A stretch of DNA of 22,454 nt from CAZEHS01 sp964649745 (GTDB lineage: Bacteria; Bacillota; Clostridia; Peptostreptococcales; Acidaminobacteraceae): positions 1 through 22,454 of the forward strand of contig CAZYQI010000045.1 in NCBI GenBank assembly GCA_964649745.1, written 5' to 3'. Of the stretch, positions 6,505 through 14,349 are shown one piece after another. The notes below the pieces were generated by a model. The model was not told where the DNA came from. It searched no databases and saw only the letters and a list, made by a program, of their open reading frames with translations. Positions within the stretch are counted from its first letter, which is position 1. Every line of letters starts with the position of its first letter. The translations under genes were made by a program, and so were the position numbers.

Positions 6505-7125
6505 CTATTTATTGTCCATAATAAGCCCCAGCCCGAACCAACAGTAGAAGCTGCCGGCAAATAGGTTAAATGCCTTTTGTATCCTTCTGATTTTTAGGGC
6601 TTCCGTCATAAGCTTACCACCTGCTGAATATAACATAAGACCGAGGAAGCTGGTGGCAAAGGTTATCACAAGGATCGGCAGCATGTTCGCGTCCCCCGCG
6701 TTCTGAGGTATAAATTGCGGGAAAAGCGCGGCAAAAAACAGGATCCCTTTGGGGTTTGACGCGCCCAGCAGCAGCGCTTCCATAAAGAGTCCCATGGGGC
6801 TCTTCTTTGGCTTCCCGGAACGTCCGTCGCCCATCTCCGTATATGGCGCAGCGAACCTTTGCCAACCGCAATAAACCAGATACAGCCCTCCCGCAATTTT
6901 CAGCACAGTAAACAGTTCTCCCATTTGCATCATAGCCGTCACCAATCCAAACAACGCCAACGCACCATAGCTCATTGCCATGATGGAGATGGCCGTTGCC
7001 GCTATAATTGTGTCTCTTAATCGGTATCTTACCCCACAATCCATCGCATAGATCATCGCGGGCCCGGGTGTAATGGTCGCTGCAAACATCACTGTAAAGA
7101 GTATAAACAGGTCATAGGTGTTCAT
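6505..7125 (-). CDS. LysE/RhtB-family amino-acid exporter
   Basis: A 206-residue integral membrane protein of the LysE/RhtB translocator family, which exports amino acids or related small molecules. It has about six hydrophobic segments. The family signature is near the N-terminus (TITPGPAMIYAMDCGVRYRL), and a second typical block follows the basic loop: GLFMEALLLGASNPKGILFF, with the conserved NPK, then FFAALFPQFI. Length is normal for the family. AGGAGG lies nine bases upstream of the ATG. It begins 30 bases after the stop of the PadR gene and is probably co-transcribed with it, so PadR should control its expression. The substrate cannot be inferred. Confidence 0.92.
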   Translation of the reverse strand: MNTYDLFILFTVMFAATITPGPAMIYAMDCGVRYRLRDTIIAATAISIMAMSYGALALFGLVTAMMQMGELFTVLKIAGGLYLVYCGWQRFAAPYTEMGDGRSGKPKKSPMGLFMEALLLGASNPKGILFFAALFPQFIPQNAGDANMLPILVITFATSFLGLMLYSAGGKLMTEALKIRRIQKAFNLFAGSFYCWFGLGLIMDNK

Positions 7126-7155
7126 GTTTCAATGCCTCCTTGATTTCAATTGAGA

Positions 7156-7668
7156 TTAGCTCTTCATTGATCCAATGGTATCCTTCAGCCAACCAAGCTC
7201 CGATAAGCGAATATCTTTAGCCATTTTAAGCATACCTTCCCGAAAAATGCTTTCGCCAGCGGGCTTACCCTTTACGTCTTCCGGCGAATTAAAAGGCTTT
7301 GGATTGAGGATAAAATCTCTTCTCCGTTCAAGTATCTCTATCTGCTTATCCCGCGATGCCAGGTGAAGAAAATTCAACAGTCCGAAATATCGGTTGCGGT
7401 CGGTGATATCCACCTCTTCCGGATTTTCAAGCCTTTCCTTCAGCCACTGAAGCCCCGCAGGGGTGATTTCCAACAGGTATTTCCCCCGGGAATCTTCCTT
7501 TGGCCTTTCTACCACCAAGCCCTTAGAAACCAGCCTTTTTATAGCAGGATACAGCGTCCCGTCGCTGGTCTTTCGATAATACCCCGCCAAGGCGTTCAGT
7601 CTTAATTTCAATTCATAGCCATGCATTGGTGCTTCGGAAAGAAAGCCTAATATCAGGAATTCAAACAT
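7156..7668 (-). CDS. PadR-family transcriptional regulator
   Basis: A 170-residue regulator. The N-terminal ~80 residues are the PadR winged helix: MFEFLILGFLSEAPMHGYEL, then TSDGTLYPAIKRLVSKGLVV and the wing PKEDSRGKYLLEITPAGLQW. The C-terminal half is the helical dimerisation arm of the Vir-like subtype (RNRYFGLLNFLHLASRDKQI, then RRRDFIL). I place the start at the ATG at 7668, with AGAGGTG seven bases upstream. Reading from an upstream ATG at 7707 would translate the operator palindrome, which lies only 14-38 bases before the chosen start. PadR proteins usually repress themselves and an adjacent transporter in response to phenolics, antibiotics or stress. Here the adjacent transporter is the LysE-type exporter. 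Confidence 0.93.
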   Translation of the reverse strand: MFEFLILGFLSEAPMHGYELKLRLNALAGYYRKTSDGTLYPAIKRLVSKGLVVERPKEDSRGKYLLEITPAGLQWLKERLENPEEVDITDRNRYFGLLNFLHLASRDKQIEILERRRDFILNPKPFNSPEDVKGKPAGESIFREGMLKMAKDIRLSELGWLKDTIGSMKS

Positions 7669-7681
7669 AGGTTCACCTCTT

Positions 7682-7706
7682 TGTATACATCGATTCGATG
7701 TATACA
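7682..7706. promoter_or_regulatory. Perfect palindromic operator for PadR
   Basis: Two 12-bp arms, TGTATACATCGA / TCGATGTATACA, around a single central base form a perfect inverted repeat. Each arm also holds the self-complementary 8-mer TGTATACA. PadR operators are typically ATGT...ACAT palindromes, which this contains. It lies between a candidate -10 (TATAGT on the minus strand, 7716-7721) and the ribosome site, ideal for autorepression. Confidence 0.75.
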
Positions 7707-7724
7707 TCCTAACACACTATACCC

Positions 7725-7775
7725 AAAAACAAAAGAAGGACTTCTCAACTGTTTGAATTCAGTTGAAAGCCCTTC
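7725..7775 (-). terminator. Rho-independent terminator of the PTS/nag operon
   Basis: On the minus strand, GAAGG..CT..TCAACTG-type arms (7735-7775) form an approximately 15-bp stem with one bulge and mismatches and an 8-nt loop. It is followed by TTTTGTTTTTGGG. It lies about 80 bases after the ptsI stop, with no gene between, and separates the sugar operon from PadR. Confidence 0.75.
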
Positions 7776-7852
7776 ATTATCAAAATTAACTATTTCTAGC
7801 ACTTCCTGTTCCTGGCACTTCTTTTTATCCTTTGTTACAGCAGCTTTCACAA

Positions 7853-9604
7853 TCATTCATTCAAATGTGTCTGCAAAAACGAGTCGCGGTGGTATGTTAG
7901 GCCTTCCAGCGCTGCTTCAATTTCTTCCGGTGTATCCATATCCAGTATGAAAGCCAACGCTCTGTCCCATACGGATGTATCCACAGTGCTGATTTGTGTC
8001 CGTGCTCTCAGAATTTTTGACGGGTTCATGCTCAGTTCATCGATGCCCATGCCCAGCAGCAGTGGAATCATGCCGGGATGGCCTGCGGCTTCACCGCACA
8101 TTCCCACCCAGATACCGGCCTTATGCCCTTCCGTTATCACACGATGAATCAGCCGAAGGACTGCAGGATGAAACGGCGTATACAGGTTGGCCACTTTTCC
8201 GTTCATACGGTCTGCAGCTAAGGTGTATTGGATCAAGTCGTTGGTTCCAATGCTGAAAAAATCCACTTCCTTCGCCAACCGATCTGCAATAATGGCGGCT
8301 GACGGAATTTCAATCATAATCCCTAGTTCATAGTGCTCCCCATAAAGCGTTCCTTCGGCTTTTAACTCCTCTTCACATTCTTTAAGCAGAGCCTTCACCT
8401 GCCGAACCTCCGACACGCTGGAAATCATCGGAACCATAATTTTCAAGTTTCCGTGATACCCCGCACGCAGCAAGGCCCGCAGCTGGGTTTTAAAAAACGG
8501 TTGGTTTTCAAGACAATAGCGAATTGCCCGATACCCCAGGAAGGGATTCTCTTCCTGGGGGAAGTCCATATAAGCGATCTGTTTGTCGCCGCCAATATCG
8601 AGTGTTCGAATAACCACCGGCTTGCCCTCCATCCCTTTCAGCACCGCCTTATAGGCCTCGTACTGAACAGCTTCAGAGGGAGGACTCTCCTGGTCCATAT
8701 ACACAAACTCACTGCGGTAAAGGCCGATCGCCTCTCCGTCATTTTCCAGTACATATTTCAAATCCCTGGGATTCCCAATGTTGCAGGCCAGCTCCACCTG
8801 TTTGCCATCTGCACTTCTGGTAATTCCGGTTTTTTGTGCGTTCAGCGCTTCTTTTTCAGCCTGCTGAGCCATTTTTTTTTCAAGCAGGACTTGCATAACA
8901 TCTCCTTGGGGATCAATGAAGAGCTCCCCGGTGTCGCCATCAATACCAAGTAACATGCCTTCCTTCAGCCATGAAGAGAGGTTGCCGGCGGAGACGACGG
9001 CAGGTATGCCCAGCGTTCTGGCCATAATGGCCGAATGAGAGGTAACGCTGCCCAGAGCTGTTACAAAACCGCATACCGATTCCGGGTCCAGTTTCATGGT
9101 ATCCGATGGGGTAAGGTCCTCTCCATAGACAATCTGCAATCCGCTGCGGGGGGCTTCACTCAACGTATCCTCCCATAGCCCTTGAAGGTTTTTAATAATA
9201 CGGTTGGAAACATCTTTCAAATCAGTGGCGCGGGCCTTTAGATAGGGATCATCAATTCCTTCAAACAATGCAACAAAGGCTTTTGTCGTTTCGCTTATTG
9301 CGTGTTCTGCCGTAGTGCCCTGCATAATCAGAGCAGTGATTTCCCTTTCAAACTCAGGATCATCAAGCATCATCAGGTGCGCTTCAAAAATTGCGCCTTC
9401 TGACTGCCCCATTTTTTCCCGGGCCTGAATCACCAACGCGGCTATTTGTTCCCGAGCCGCTTCCGTTGCACTGGAAAGCCGCGTCTTTTCCGCATCCGGT
9501 GACACTTTGGATTTAACTTCAAACACCGCTGAATGGGCTACGAGTTTAACATAGCCCAGGGCGATGCCGCTGGAAGCTCCTACACCTTTTAGTACGTTCA
9601 TCAT
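7853..9604 (-). CDS. ptsI: Phosphoenolpyruvate-protein phosphotransferase (PTS Enzyme I)
   Basis: A 583-residue Enzyme I of full length. It takes phosphate from phosphoenolpyruvate and passes it to HPr in the cytoplasm. The N-terminal part starts LKGVGASSGIALGYVKL. The active histidine is His190 in GSVTSHSAIMARTLGIPAVV. PEP-binding C-terminal motifs are present: GLYRSEFVYMD, VIRTLDIGGDKQ, FSIGTNDLIQYTLAADR and the cysteine motif VGMCGEAAGHPGMIPLLLGM. GGR before the TSH motif, common in housekeeping EI, is replaced by LGSV, so it may be a specialised paralogue. AAGGAG lies just before the ATG. It is the last gene of the operon, 12 bases after nagB. Finding EI in a sugar-specific operon, opposite HPr at the other end, is notable. 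Confidence 0.97.
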   Translation of the reverse strand: MMNVLKGVGASSGIALGYVKLVAHSAVFEVKSKVSPDAEKTRLSSATEAAREQIAALVIQAREKMGQSEGAIFEAHLMMLDDPEFEREITALIMQGTTAEHAISETTKAFVALFEGIDDPYLKARATDLKDVSNRIIKNLQGLWEDTLSEAPRSGLQIVYGEDLTPSDTMKLDPESVCGFVTALGSVTSHSAIMARTLGIPAVVSAGNLSSWLKEGMLLGIDGDTGELFIDPQGDVMQVLLEKKMAQQAEKEALNAQKTGITRSADGKQVELACNIGNPRDLKYVLENDGEAIGLYRSEFVYMDQESPPSEAVQYEAYKAVLKGMEGKPVVIRTLDIGGDKQIAYMDFPQEENPFLGYRAIRYCLENQPFFKTQLRALLRAGYHGNLKIMVPMISSVSEVRQVKALLKECEEELKAEGTLYGEHYELGIMIEIPSAAIIADRLAKEVDFFSIGTNDLIQYTLAADRMNGKVANLYTPFHPAVLRLIHRVITEGHKAGIWVGMCGEAAGHPGMIPLLLGMGIDELSMNPSKILRARTQISTVDTSVWDRALAFILDMDTPEEIEAALEGLTYHRDSFLQTHLNE

Positions 9605-9616
9605 GTACTCCTTTTG

Positions 9617-10384
9617 CTATTCAATGCGAATATAAGACGTGTCCGTACCACGCATCTGGGCAAGCCCCTCTGCTGCAGCCTCATCAACAATTATCGTCAC
9701 GTCCGGATGGATTTGCAGTACGGATGCCGGCAGCTCAGGCCGAATATCTCCATAAACCATTTGATACACCGTTGAGGCCTTCTCTTTCCCGCTGGCAAGA
9801 AGAAGTATCTTCCTTGCATGCATAATGGTCTTGATACCCATTGAAATGGCCTGCCGCGGCACCTGGGAGGGTTCATCAAAAAAACGGGCGTTGGCTTCAA
9901 TGGTATCTTGGTCCAGGGCAACAAGATGTGTAATTGCCTCGAATTTCAAGTCCGGTTCGTTGAATCCAATGTGTCCATTTCTGCCAATGCCCAGCAGCTG
10001 AAGGTCAATACCTCCGTGGCGACGAATCTGCTCTTCGTAACGCAGGCACTCCATCTGCACATCTCCAGCAAGGCCGTCTGGGATATGGATGCAGTTGGAG
10101 CGCATGTCCACCCTGGAAAACAGGTTTTGCTGCATAAAATAGTAATAGCTTTGCGGGTCCTGGGGGCCCAAGCCATAGTACTCATCCAGGTTAAAGGTTT
10201 GGGCCTGTGAAAAGCTGGCAAGGCCGTCTTCAACCATGGTGACCAGTGTCTGGTATGTACCTAAAGGGGTTGAGCCTGTGGCTAATCCTAAAACCGAATC
10301 CGGCTTCATAATAAGCTGCCCTGCAATAATATGGGCCGCTTTTTTGCTGAGAGCCTGGTAATCCTTCGCAATTACAATGCGCAC
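9617..10384 (-). CDS. nagB: Glucosamine-6-phosphate deaminase
   Basis: A 255-residue enzyme converting glucosamine-6-phosphate to fructose-6-phosphate and ammonia, the last step of the pathway encoded here. Family motifs are clear: VLGLATGSTPLGTYQTL (phosphate loop), FNLDEYYGL with the catalytic Asp-Glu pair, GIGRNGHIGFNEP with the catalytic His, and ARFFDEPSQVPRQAISMGI. I start it at the GTG at 10384 (protein RIVIAKDYQAL...), because AAGGAG sits seven bases upstream and the first residues then match the family. An upstream ATG at 10429 would overlap nagA. It lies 28 bases after nagA and 12 before ptsI. Confidence 0.97.
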   Translation of the reverse strand: MRIVIAKDYQALSKKAAHIIAGQLIMKPDSVLGLATGSTPLGTYQTLVTMVEDGLASFSQAQTFNLDEYYGLGPQDPQSYYYFMQQNLFSRVDMRSNCIHIPDGLAGDVQMECLRYEEQIRRHGGIDLQLLGIGRNGHIGFNEPDLKFEAITHLVALDQDTIEANARFFDEPSQVPRQAISMGIKTIMHARKILLLASGKEKASTVYQMVYGDIRPELPASVLQIHPDVTIIVDEAAAEGLAQMRGTDTSYIRIE

Positions 10385-10412
10385 GGTGTATCTCCTTCCT
10401 AATCTCTGCAAC

Positions 10413-11582
10413 CTAAAGCAGGTGTTCAACTCCGTCTATCCAGACCCGTTTTACCTCCCTGGATGCATTTATGGCAACAAGATCGGCCCGTTTTCCAGGT
10501 GCAATTTCACCTAAGTCGCTGCGGCCCAGAAGACGCGCGGGATTCGTCGAGAGCATTTTAGCCAGATCGGTCAAGGTGCAGTCTGTATGCTGTGTCATGT
10601 TTCGCAGTGCTTGATCCAGTGTCAGTACAGACCCCGCCAGTACCCCGTTCTCCATACGGGCTCCGCTTTCATTTACAATGACAGTGAGGCCGCCTAAGCT
10701 GTAGGTTCCCCCACGCATGCATTGTCCCCGCATGGCATCGGTTATCAGGATCAGCCGTTCGCTGCCTTTGGCCTTGCAAACCAGTTGATACAAGGCGGGG
10801 TGTACATGTATCGTGTCTGCTATCAGCTCTGTATAAACATCCGTAGTAAGCCCAACCCCAACCAACCCCGGATCACGGTGGTGAAGTCCGCTCATGGCGT
10901 TGAACAGATGGGTGATGCTTCTTGCACCTGCCTCCACAGCCTCTTTACCCTTTGCAAAGGTACAGCCGCTATGCCCCAGGGACACCACATATCCCCGTTT
11001 TGCCAGTGCTTCTATGCTTTCCAGTGCCCCCTGACATTCCGGGGCCAGGGTAATGATCACCACGGTGGATTCAAACCCGTCCATGAAGGCTTCTATTTTC
11101 TCAAGGATCGGAGGCTGCATCAGGGACCCGTCATGAGCCCCCTTATGGCTTGGGCTTAAAAACGGCCCCTCCAGATGGGCCCCCAGAATACGCGCTCCCC
11201 AGGGACCTGTCTGCTGACACGCCATAGCTGCTGCAATGCTCCCAAGGCTTTGTCTGGTTTTATCAGTGGAAAGGGTAACCGTGGTGGCAGCAAAGCGGGT
11301 CACCCCTGTTTTCACCAGTCCGTAGGACATGGTCCGAAGCGCCTCCACGGTTCCATCGCTTACATCCGCTCCCGAGGAACCGTGAACGTGCACATCAATA
11401 AAACCTGGCAGGAGATCAAGACCTTCAAGGTCTATCCAGTGCTCAACCGCCAATCCCCCCGGCCGACTTTGCCATTGCTCCTCCGGTAGAATTGCCTCGA
11501 TTCGTCCTGCATCTACCAGAATAACGTGATCTTTAAGCTCCTGTTCTCCTACCGTCTTCCCGATTCCTTTTATTCCAAACAC
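10413..11582 (-). CDS. nagA: N-acetylglucosamine-6-phosphate deacetylase
   Basis: A ~389-residue amidohydrolase that removes acetate from GlcNAc-6-phosphate. Metal and catalytic motifs in order: PGFIDVHVHGSSGADVSD (His-x-His), GAHLEGPFLSPSHKGAHD (Glu ligand), VVSLGHSGCTF (His), SITHLFNAMSGLHHRDPG (His) and LILITDAMRGQ (catalytic Asp). The C-terminal beta segment carries NPARLLGRSDLGEIAPGKRA. The start is uncertain. A GTG at 11582, two bases after the stop of the preceding gene, gives a family-like N-terminus. A GTG at 11615 would overlap that gene by 31 bases and add 11 residues. Both have weak ribosome sites, so translational coupling is likely. It acts between the phospho-glycosidases/kinase and nagB. 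Confidence 0.95.
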   Translation of the reverse strand: MFGIKGIGKTVGEQELKDHVILVDAGRIEAILPEEQWQSRPGGLAVEHWIDLEGLDLLPGFIDVHVHGSSGADVSDGTVEALRTMSYGLVKTGVTRFAATTVTLSTDKTRQSLGSIAAAMACQQTGPWGARILGAHLEGPFLSPSHKGAHDGSLMQPPILEKIEAFMDGFESTVVIITLAPECQGALESIEALAKRGYVVSLGHSGCTFAKGKEAVEAGARSITHLFNAMSGLHHRDPGLVGVGLTTDVYTELIADTIHVHPALYQLVCKAKGSERLILITDAMRGQCMRGGTYSLGGLTVIVNESGARMENGVLAGSVLTLDQALRNMTQHTDCTLTDLAKMLSTNPARLLGRSDLGEIAPGKRADLVAINASREVKRVWIDGVEHLL

Positions 11583-11584
11583 GG

Positions 11585-12670
11585 TTAGAGCCCTGTCAGC
11601 TTGAATTTTTGCCACGGCTGTATTTGATCCACCAAAAATACCTCGTGCTCCGTAATTCGTCCGACCACATTGGTTTTCCCGGAGTTTGCCATAGGCAGCC
11701 TGGCCAGATGCAGCTCCCCTGCATAGCGTTTGTATAGGCTGCTTTCAATTACAACGTCCCCCTTCTGGATATCCTTCAGATGTCGGGGCTTAAAAAAGTG
11801 ATCCCTGTATATCTCGCGGCTCTCCGTAGAGCGCACCACATAGTCCGACACGTCTCCGCGATTAAAATGAAGGGTATCGAACAGAATGGCCTCCTCTACC
11901 CCATCCAAATCTTCCACCGCTTCAACGCACAGGGTTAAAATCTCAGGGTTTAGCTTGCTGAGCGCCTTAAGCTCTTCCTCCGAAGCAAAGGCATTTCCAA
12001 TGATCACGTCGTCGATGACACCGGTATTCCACAAATCCTTGGCCTGAGTTGTAAGCGGCAGTCGCCGGTGCTCCTCCAACGTGCACAGCCCTTCGTTTAC
12101 CGGCCACGGGCCGTGATCCGCAGCAGCACTGCTGATAAACGCCGCTGTCCGTATACCCAAATCCTTGAACTGTTTGCTGCATTTTATAAAATGCTCCCGG
12201 GAGAGGCCTGTATACGGGTGGGGATAGAAATTGTGACATCCCAGCAACTGACTCTTATTGGCCGACAACGACAGAATATTGTCGATGTAGCGCGTTCCAT
12301 TAGATGCATTCAGCTCTAGTTTGATCCCATGAGCGTTATAGGACATCATGGCTTCTTCTGCACCGGAAAAACCCATGTCCAGACGGATTCCGCTTAACCC
12401 TGCTTCTTTGAAGAACGACAGGTCCTCAATGGTGAGACCCAGATCGGTAAACACCTGCGGGTCTACATCCGCCACAACCTCCATTCCCAAACCCCTGGCA
12501 TGATTGCCCAGTTCGCCAAAGGTTTCCATCAGCCCTGCTTTCCCCCCCGATGCAGAGATAAGGCACGTAAAAACCCTCTTAAAACCATAGGATGCTGCCA
12601 GTCCCAGATAGTCCAGGACGGCCTGCCGGTTATCGCCGTTGGGGTAAATGGATATACCTAGTTTTTTCAT
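11585..12670 (-). CDS. DUF871 / MupG-type (GH170) 6-phospho-glycosidase
   Basis: A 361-residue protein of the DUF871 family. It has an N-terminal TIM-barrel (KLGISIYPNGDNRQAVLDYL, GMEVVADVDPQVFTDLGLT, SGIRLDMGFSGAEE, IKLELNASNGT, GCHNFYPHPYTGLSREHFI, then FISSAAADHGPWPVNEGLCT) and a C-terminal beta domain (residues ~240-361). The one studied member, MupG of Staphylococcus aureus, cleaves MurNAc-6-phosphate-GlcNAc and defines CAZy family GH170. Here it is embedded in a GlcNAc operon without a MurQ etherase, so its substrate may be a 6-phosphorylated GlcNAc disaccharide instead; that is inference. Its ATG overlaps the TGA of the GH4 gene (ATGA), with GGGAGG upstream. Two different 6-phospho-glycosidases side by side is notable. 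Confidence 0.88.
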   Translation of the reverse strand: MKKLGISIYPNGDNRQAVLDYLGLAASYGFKRVFTCLISASGGKAGLMETFGELGNHARGLGMEVVADVDPQVFTDLGLTIEDLSFFKEAGLSGIRLDMGFSGAEEAMMSYNAHGIKLELNASNGTRYIDNILSLSANKSQLLGCHNFYPHPYTGLSREHFIKCSKQFKDLGIRTAAFISSAAADHGPWPVNEGLCTLEEHRRLPLTTQAKDLWNTGVIDDVIIGNAFASEEELKALSKLNPEILTLCVEAVEDLDGVEEAILFDTLHFNRGDVSDYVVRSTESREIYRDHFFKPRHLKDIQKGDVVIESSLYKRYAGELHLARLPMANSGKTNVVGRITEHEVFLVDQIQPWQKFKLTGL

Positions 12671-13968
12671 ATCTGCCTCCCGAAATTCTCGGCATAAATT
12701 GCCGTTACAATTGATGACGCTTTTTCAGCATCCCCTACCAGCGGGTGATTGATCAGCGCAAGAACGGCATCATTGGGGTTGCCATTCACAGCAGCACGGA
12801 TTGTTAACCGCTCATAAGCCTTCACTTGCTGTGCAAGGCCTACCAATTGAAGCGGCATTTCGCCCATAACAATTCCTTTGGCCCCGTCTTTTCCAATGAC
12901 AGCTTTGATCTCTACAACCGCGTCGCCGGGAAGATTGGAGATGGCCCCTTGATTTATAACATTGACAACATGGATTTCCCGTTTGTCATTATGAATGGCG
13001 CTGATCAATGAAACAGCCGCATCCGAATAATAGGCTCCTCCGCGATTTTCCAGTTCTTTTGGCTTCGTATCCAGATTCGTATCGCGATAGGCCTCAAAAA
13101 GTTCTTTTTCCACCGACATGACCTGGGTGGCACGGCTGCCTTTCCCTGATGCTACCGCCTCTTTCTCTTCCTTCAGCATCTCGTCACGCAGGTAGAAATA
13201 GCGGTGATATGGACACGGAACAGCGCCCAGGGTCCTTAAGAGCTTTTCGTCCCACATCAGATCAGGAATGTTCTTCATGGATTGTCCCGTATCCGAGGCC
13301 ATAAGGGAAAGCACGCGATCGAGAACATCCACCCCCTTACACCTCACTGCGGTGCCCCATACCAAATGATTGAGCCCCATTAGATCTATTTCAATCATTT
13401 CACTGGGTACCTCCAGAAGCCTTGCTACATTATGACGCATATGAAGGGGTACATTGCAAAGTCCCATGGTCTTTATCCGCGAATGGGTTAGTACGGCCTC
13501 TGTTACCATCCCCGCCGGATTGGTGAAATTTATAAGCCAGGCATCAGGACAGTACTGTTCCATCTCTTTGCATATTTCAAGAACCACGGGAATGGTACGC
13601 AGGGCCTTGGCCATTCCGCCGGCACCGGTTGTTTCCTGACCAATGGAATCGAACCTTAAGGGAATCGTTTCGTCACGCTCCCGCGCCTTTAGCCCGCCCA
13701 CTCGAAACTGCGTCAGTACATAATCCGCTCCTGTCAAAGCCCACGGGCGATCACATGTAGCGACGACGGCGTAGTTCATCCCAACTTTCTTAAGCATACG
13801 GGTTGCAAGGTTCTGAATAATCTCCAGCTTCTCCCGTCCTTCTTCAATGTCCACCAGGCGTATTTCGGTGATCGGCAGTTCTGTACGCCGCTGAATAATG
13901 CCGTCTATCAGCTCAGGGGTGTAACTGCTGCCCCCTCCTATTACTGTTAAAACTAATTTGTTCTTCAT
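12667..13968 (-). CDS. Family 4 (GH4) 6-phospho-beta-glycosidase
   Basis: A 433-residue NAD+- and Mn2+-dependent glycosidase of family GH4, acting on PTS-imported 6-phospho-disaccharides by an oxidation/elimination mechanism. Motifs: dinucleotide fold LVLTVIGGGSSYTPELIDGI, QFRVGGLKARERDETIPLRF, the GQETTGAGG loop, INFTNPAGMVTEAVL, the metal ligands Cys in MGLCNVPLHM and His in MGLNHLVWG, and the RGGAYYSDAAVSLISAI region. Family members include cellobiose- and chitobiose-6-phosphate hydrolases (CelF/ChbF). With nagA, nagB and an amino-sugar kinase in the same operon, a GlcNAc-GlcNAc-6-phosphate substrate is most likely. A 60-bp gap with a hairpin separates it from the IIA gene, and it overlaps the next gene by 4 bases. 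Confidence 0.95.
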   Translation of the reverse strand: MKNKLVLTVIGGGSSYTPELIDGIIQRRTELPITEIRLVDIEEGREKLEIIQNLATRMLKKVGMNYAVVATCDRPWALTGADYVLTQFRVGGLKARERDETIPLRFDSIGQETTGAGGMAKALRTIPVVLEICKEMEQYCPDAWLINFTNPAGMVTEAVLTHSRIKTMGLCNVPLHMRHNVARLLEVPSEMIEIDLMGLNHLVWGTAVRCKGVDVLDRVLSLMASDTGQSMKNIPDLMWDEKLLRTLGAVPCPYHRYFYLRDEMLKEEKEAVASGKGSRATQVMSVEKELFEAYRDTNLDTKPKELENRGGAYYSDAAVSLISAIHNDKREIHVVNVINQGAISNLPGDAVVEIKAVIGKDGAKGIVMGEMPLQLVGLAQQVKAYERLTIRAAVNGNPNDAVLALINHPLVGDAEKASSIVTAIYAENFGRQI

Positions 13969-13996
13969 AGGAACTCCCCTCCAGATACAAGAGAGA

Positions 13997-14022
13997 GGCC
14001 CATATACACATGTATACAGGCC
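13997..14022. promoter_or_regulatory. Intercistronic hairpin between PTS IIA and GH4 genes
   Basis: GGCC-ca-TATACA-ca-TGTATA-ca-GGCC folds into a stem with symmetrical ca/ca mismatches. It occupies the largest gap inside an otherwise packed operon. It could be an mRNA processing or stability element or a weak attenuator. It also contains ATGTATACA, the core of the PadR operator, possibly by chance. Confidence 0.4.
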
Positions 14023-14028
14023 AATTCT

Positions 14029-14337
14029 TTATTTTGTCACGCGACTGTACAGCTCAATTAGTTCACGGGCCAAATCCTTCAGCAGAATAGCGTTCATCAG
14101 ATGATCCTGAGCATGAATGAGCAGGAGCGATACCGGGACACCATTTTCCTGGGCTTCCGCTTGAATCAGTGTCGTTTGCTCGCGATGAGCTGCACCAAGT
14201 TTTTCCTCTGCCTGCGTCAGCTTTGCCAACGCGGCCTCTTCGCTGCCGGTCTTTGCCAGCTGAATCGCTTCAAAAACCAGACTCTTTGCATCGCCGCTAT
14301 TGGCAATTATCTGAAAAATAATCGTTTCAATGTTCAC
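14029..14337 (-). CDS. PTS lactose/cellobiose-family IIA component
   Basis: A 102-residue helical IIA protein that accepts phosphate from HPr and hands it to IIB. It has the family pattern: an early helix IIANSGDAKSLVFEAIQLAK, a central EEKLGAAHREQT helix, and the active site LLIHAQDHLMNAILLKDLA. His75 is the phosphorylation site by alignment with lactose IIA, with Asp78 as the trimer metal ligand. Length is typical. It is 12 bases downstream of the IIC gene, and the gap to the following GH4 gene is 60 bases. Confidence 0.95.
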   Translation of the reverse strand: MNIETIIFQIIANSGDAKSLVFEAIQLAKTGSEEAALAKLTQAEEKLGAAHREQTTLIQAEAQENGVPVSLLLIHAQDHLMNAILLKDLARELIELYSRVTK

Positions 14338-14349
14338 AGTTTTAACCCC

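Noticed and set aside
7803..7830. TTCCTGGCACTTC near the ptsI end as another family-1 repeat
   Set aside because: Only a short CTGGCAC match, lacking the GGGGTC and TATCCAC flanks; too weak to count.
8453..8953. 166-codon plus-strand frame inside ptsI
   Set aside because: Wholly antisense to the strongly conserved Enzyme I coding sequence.
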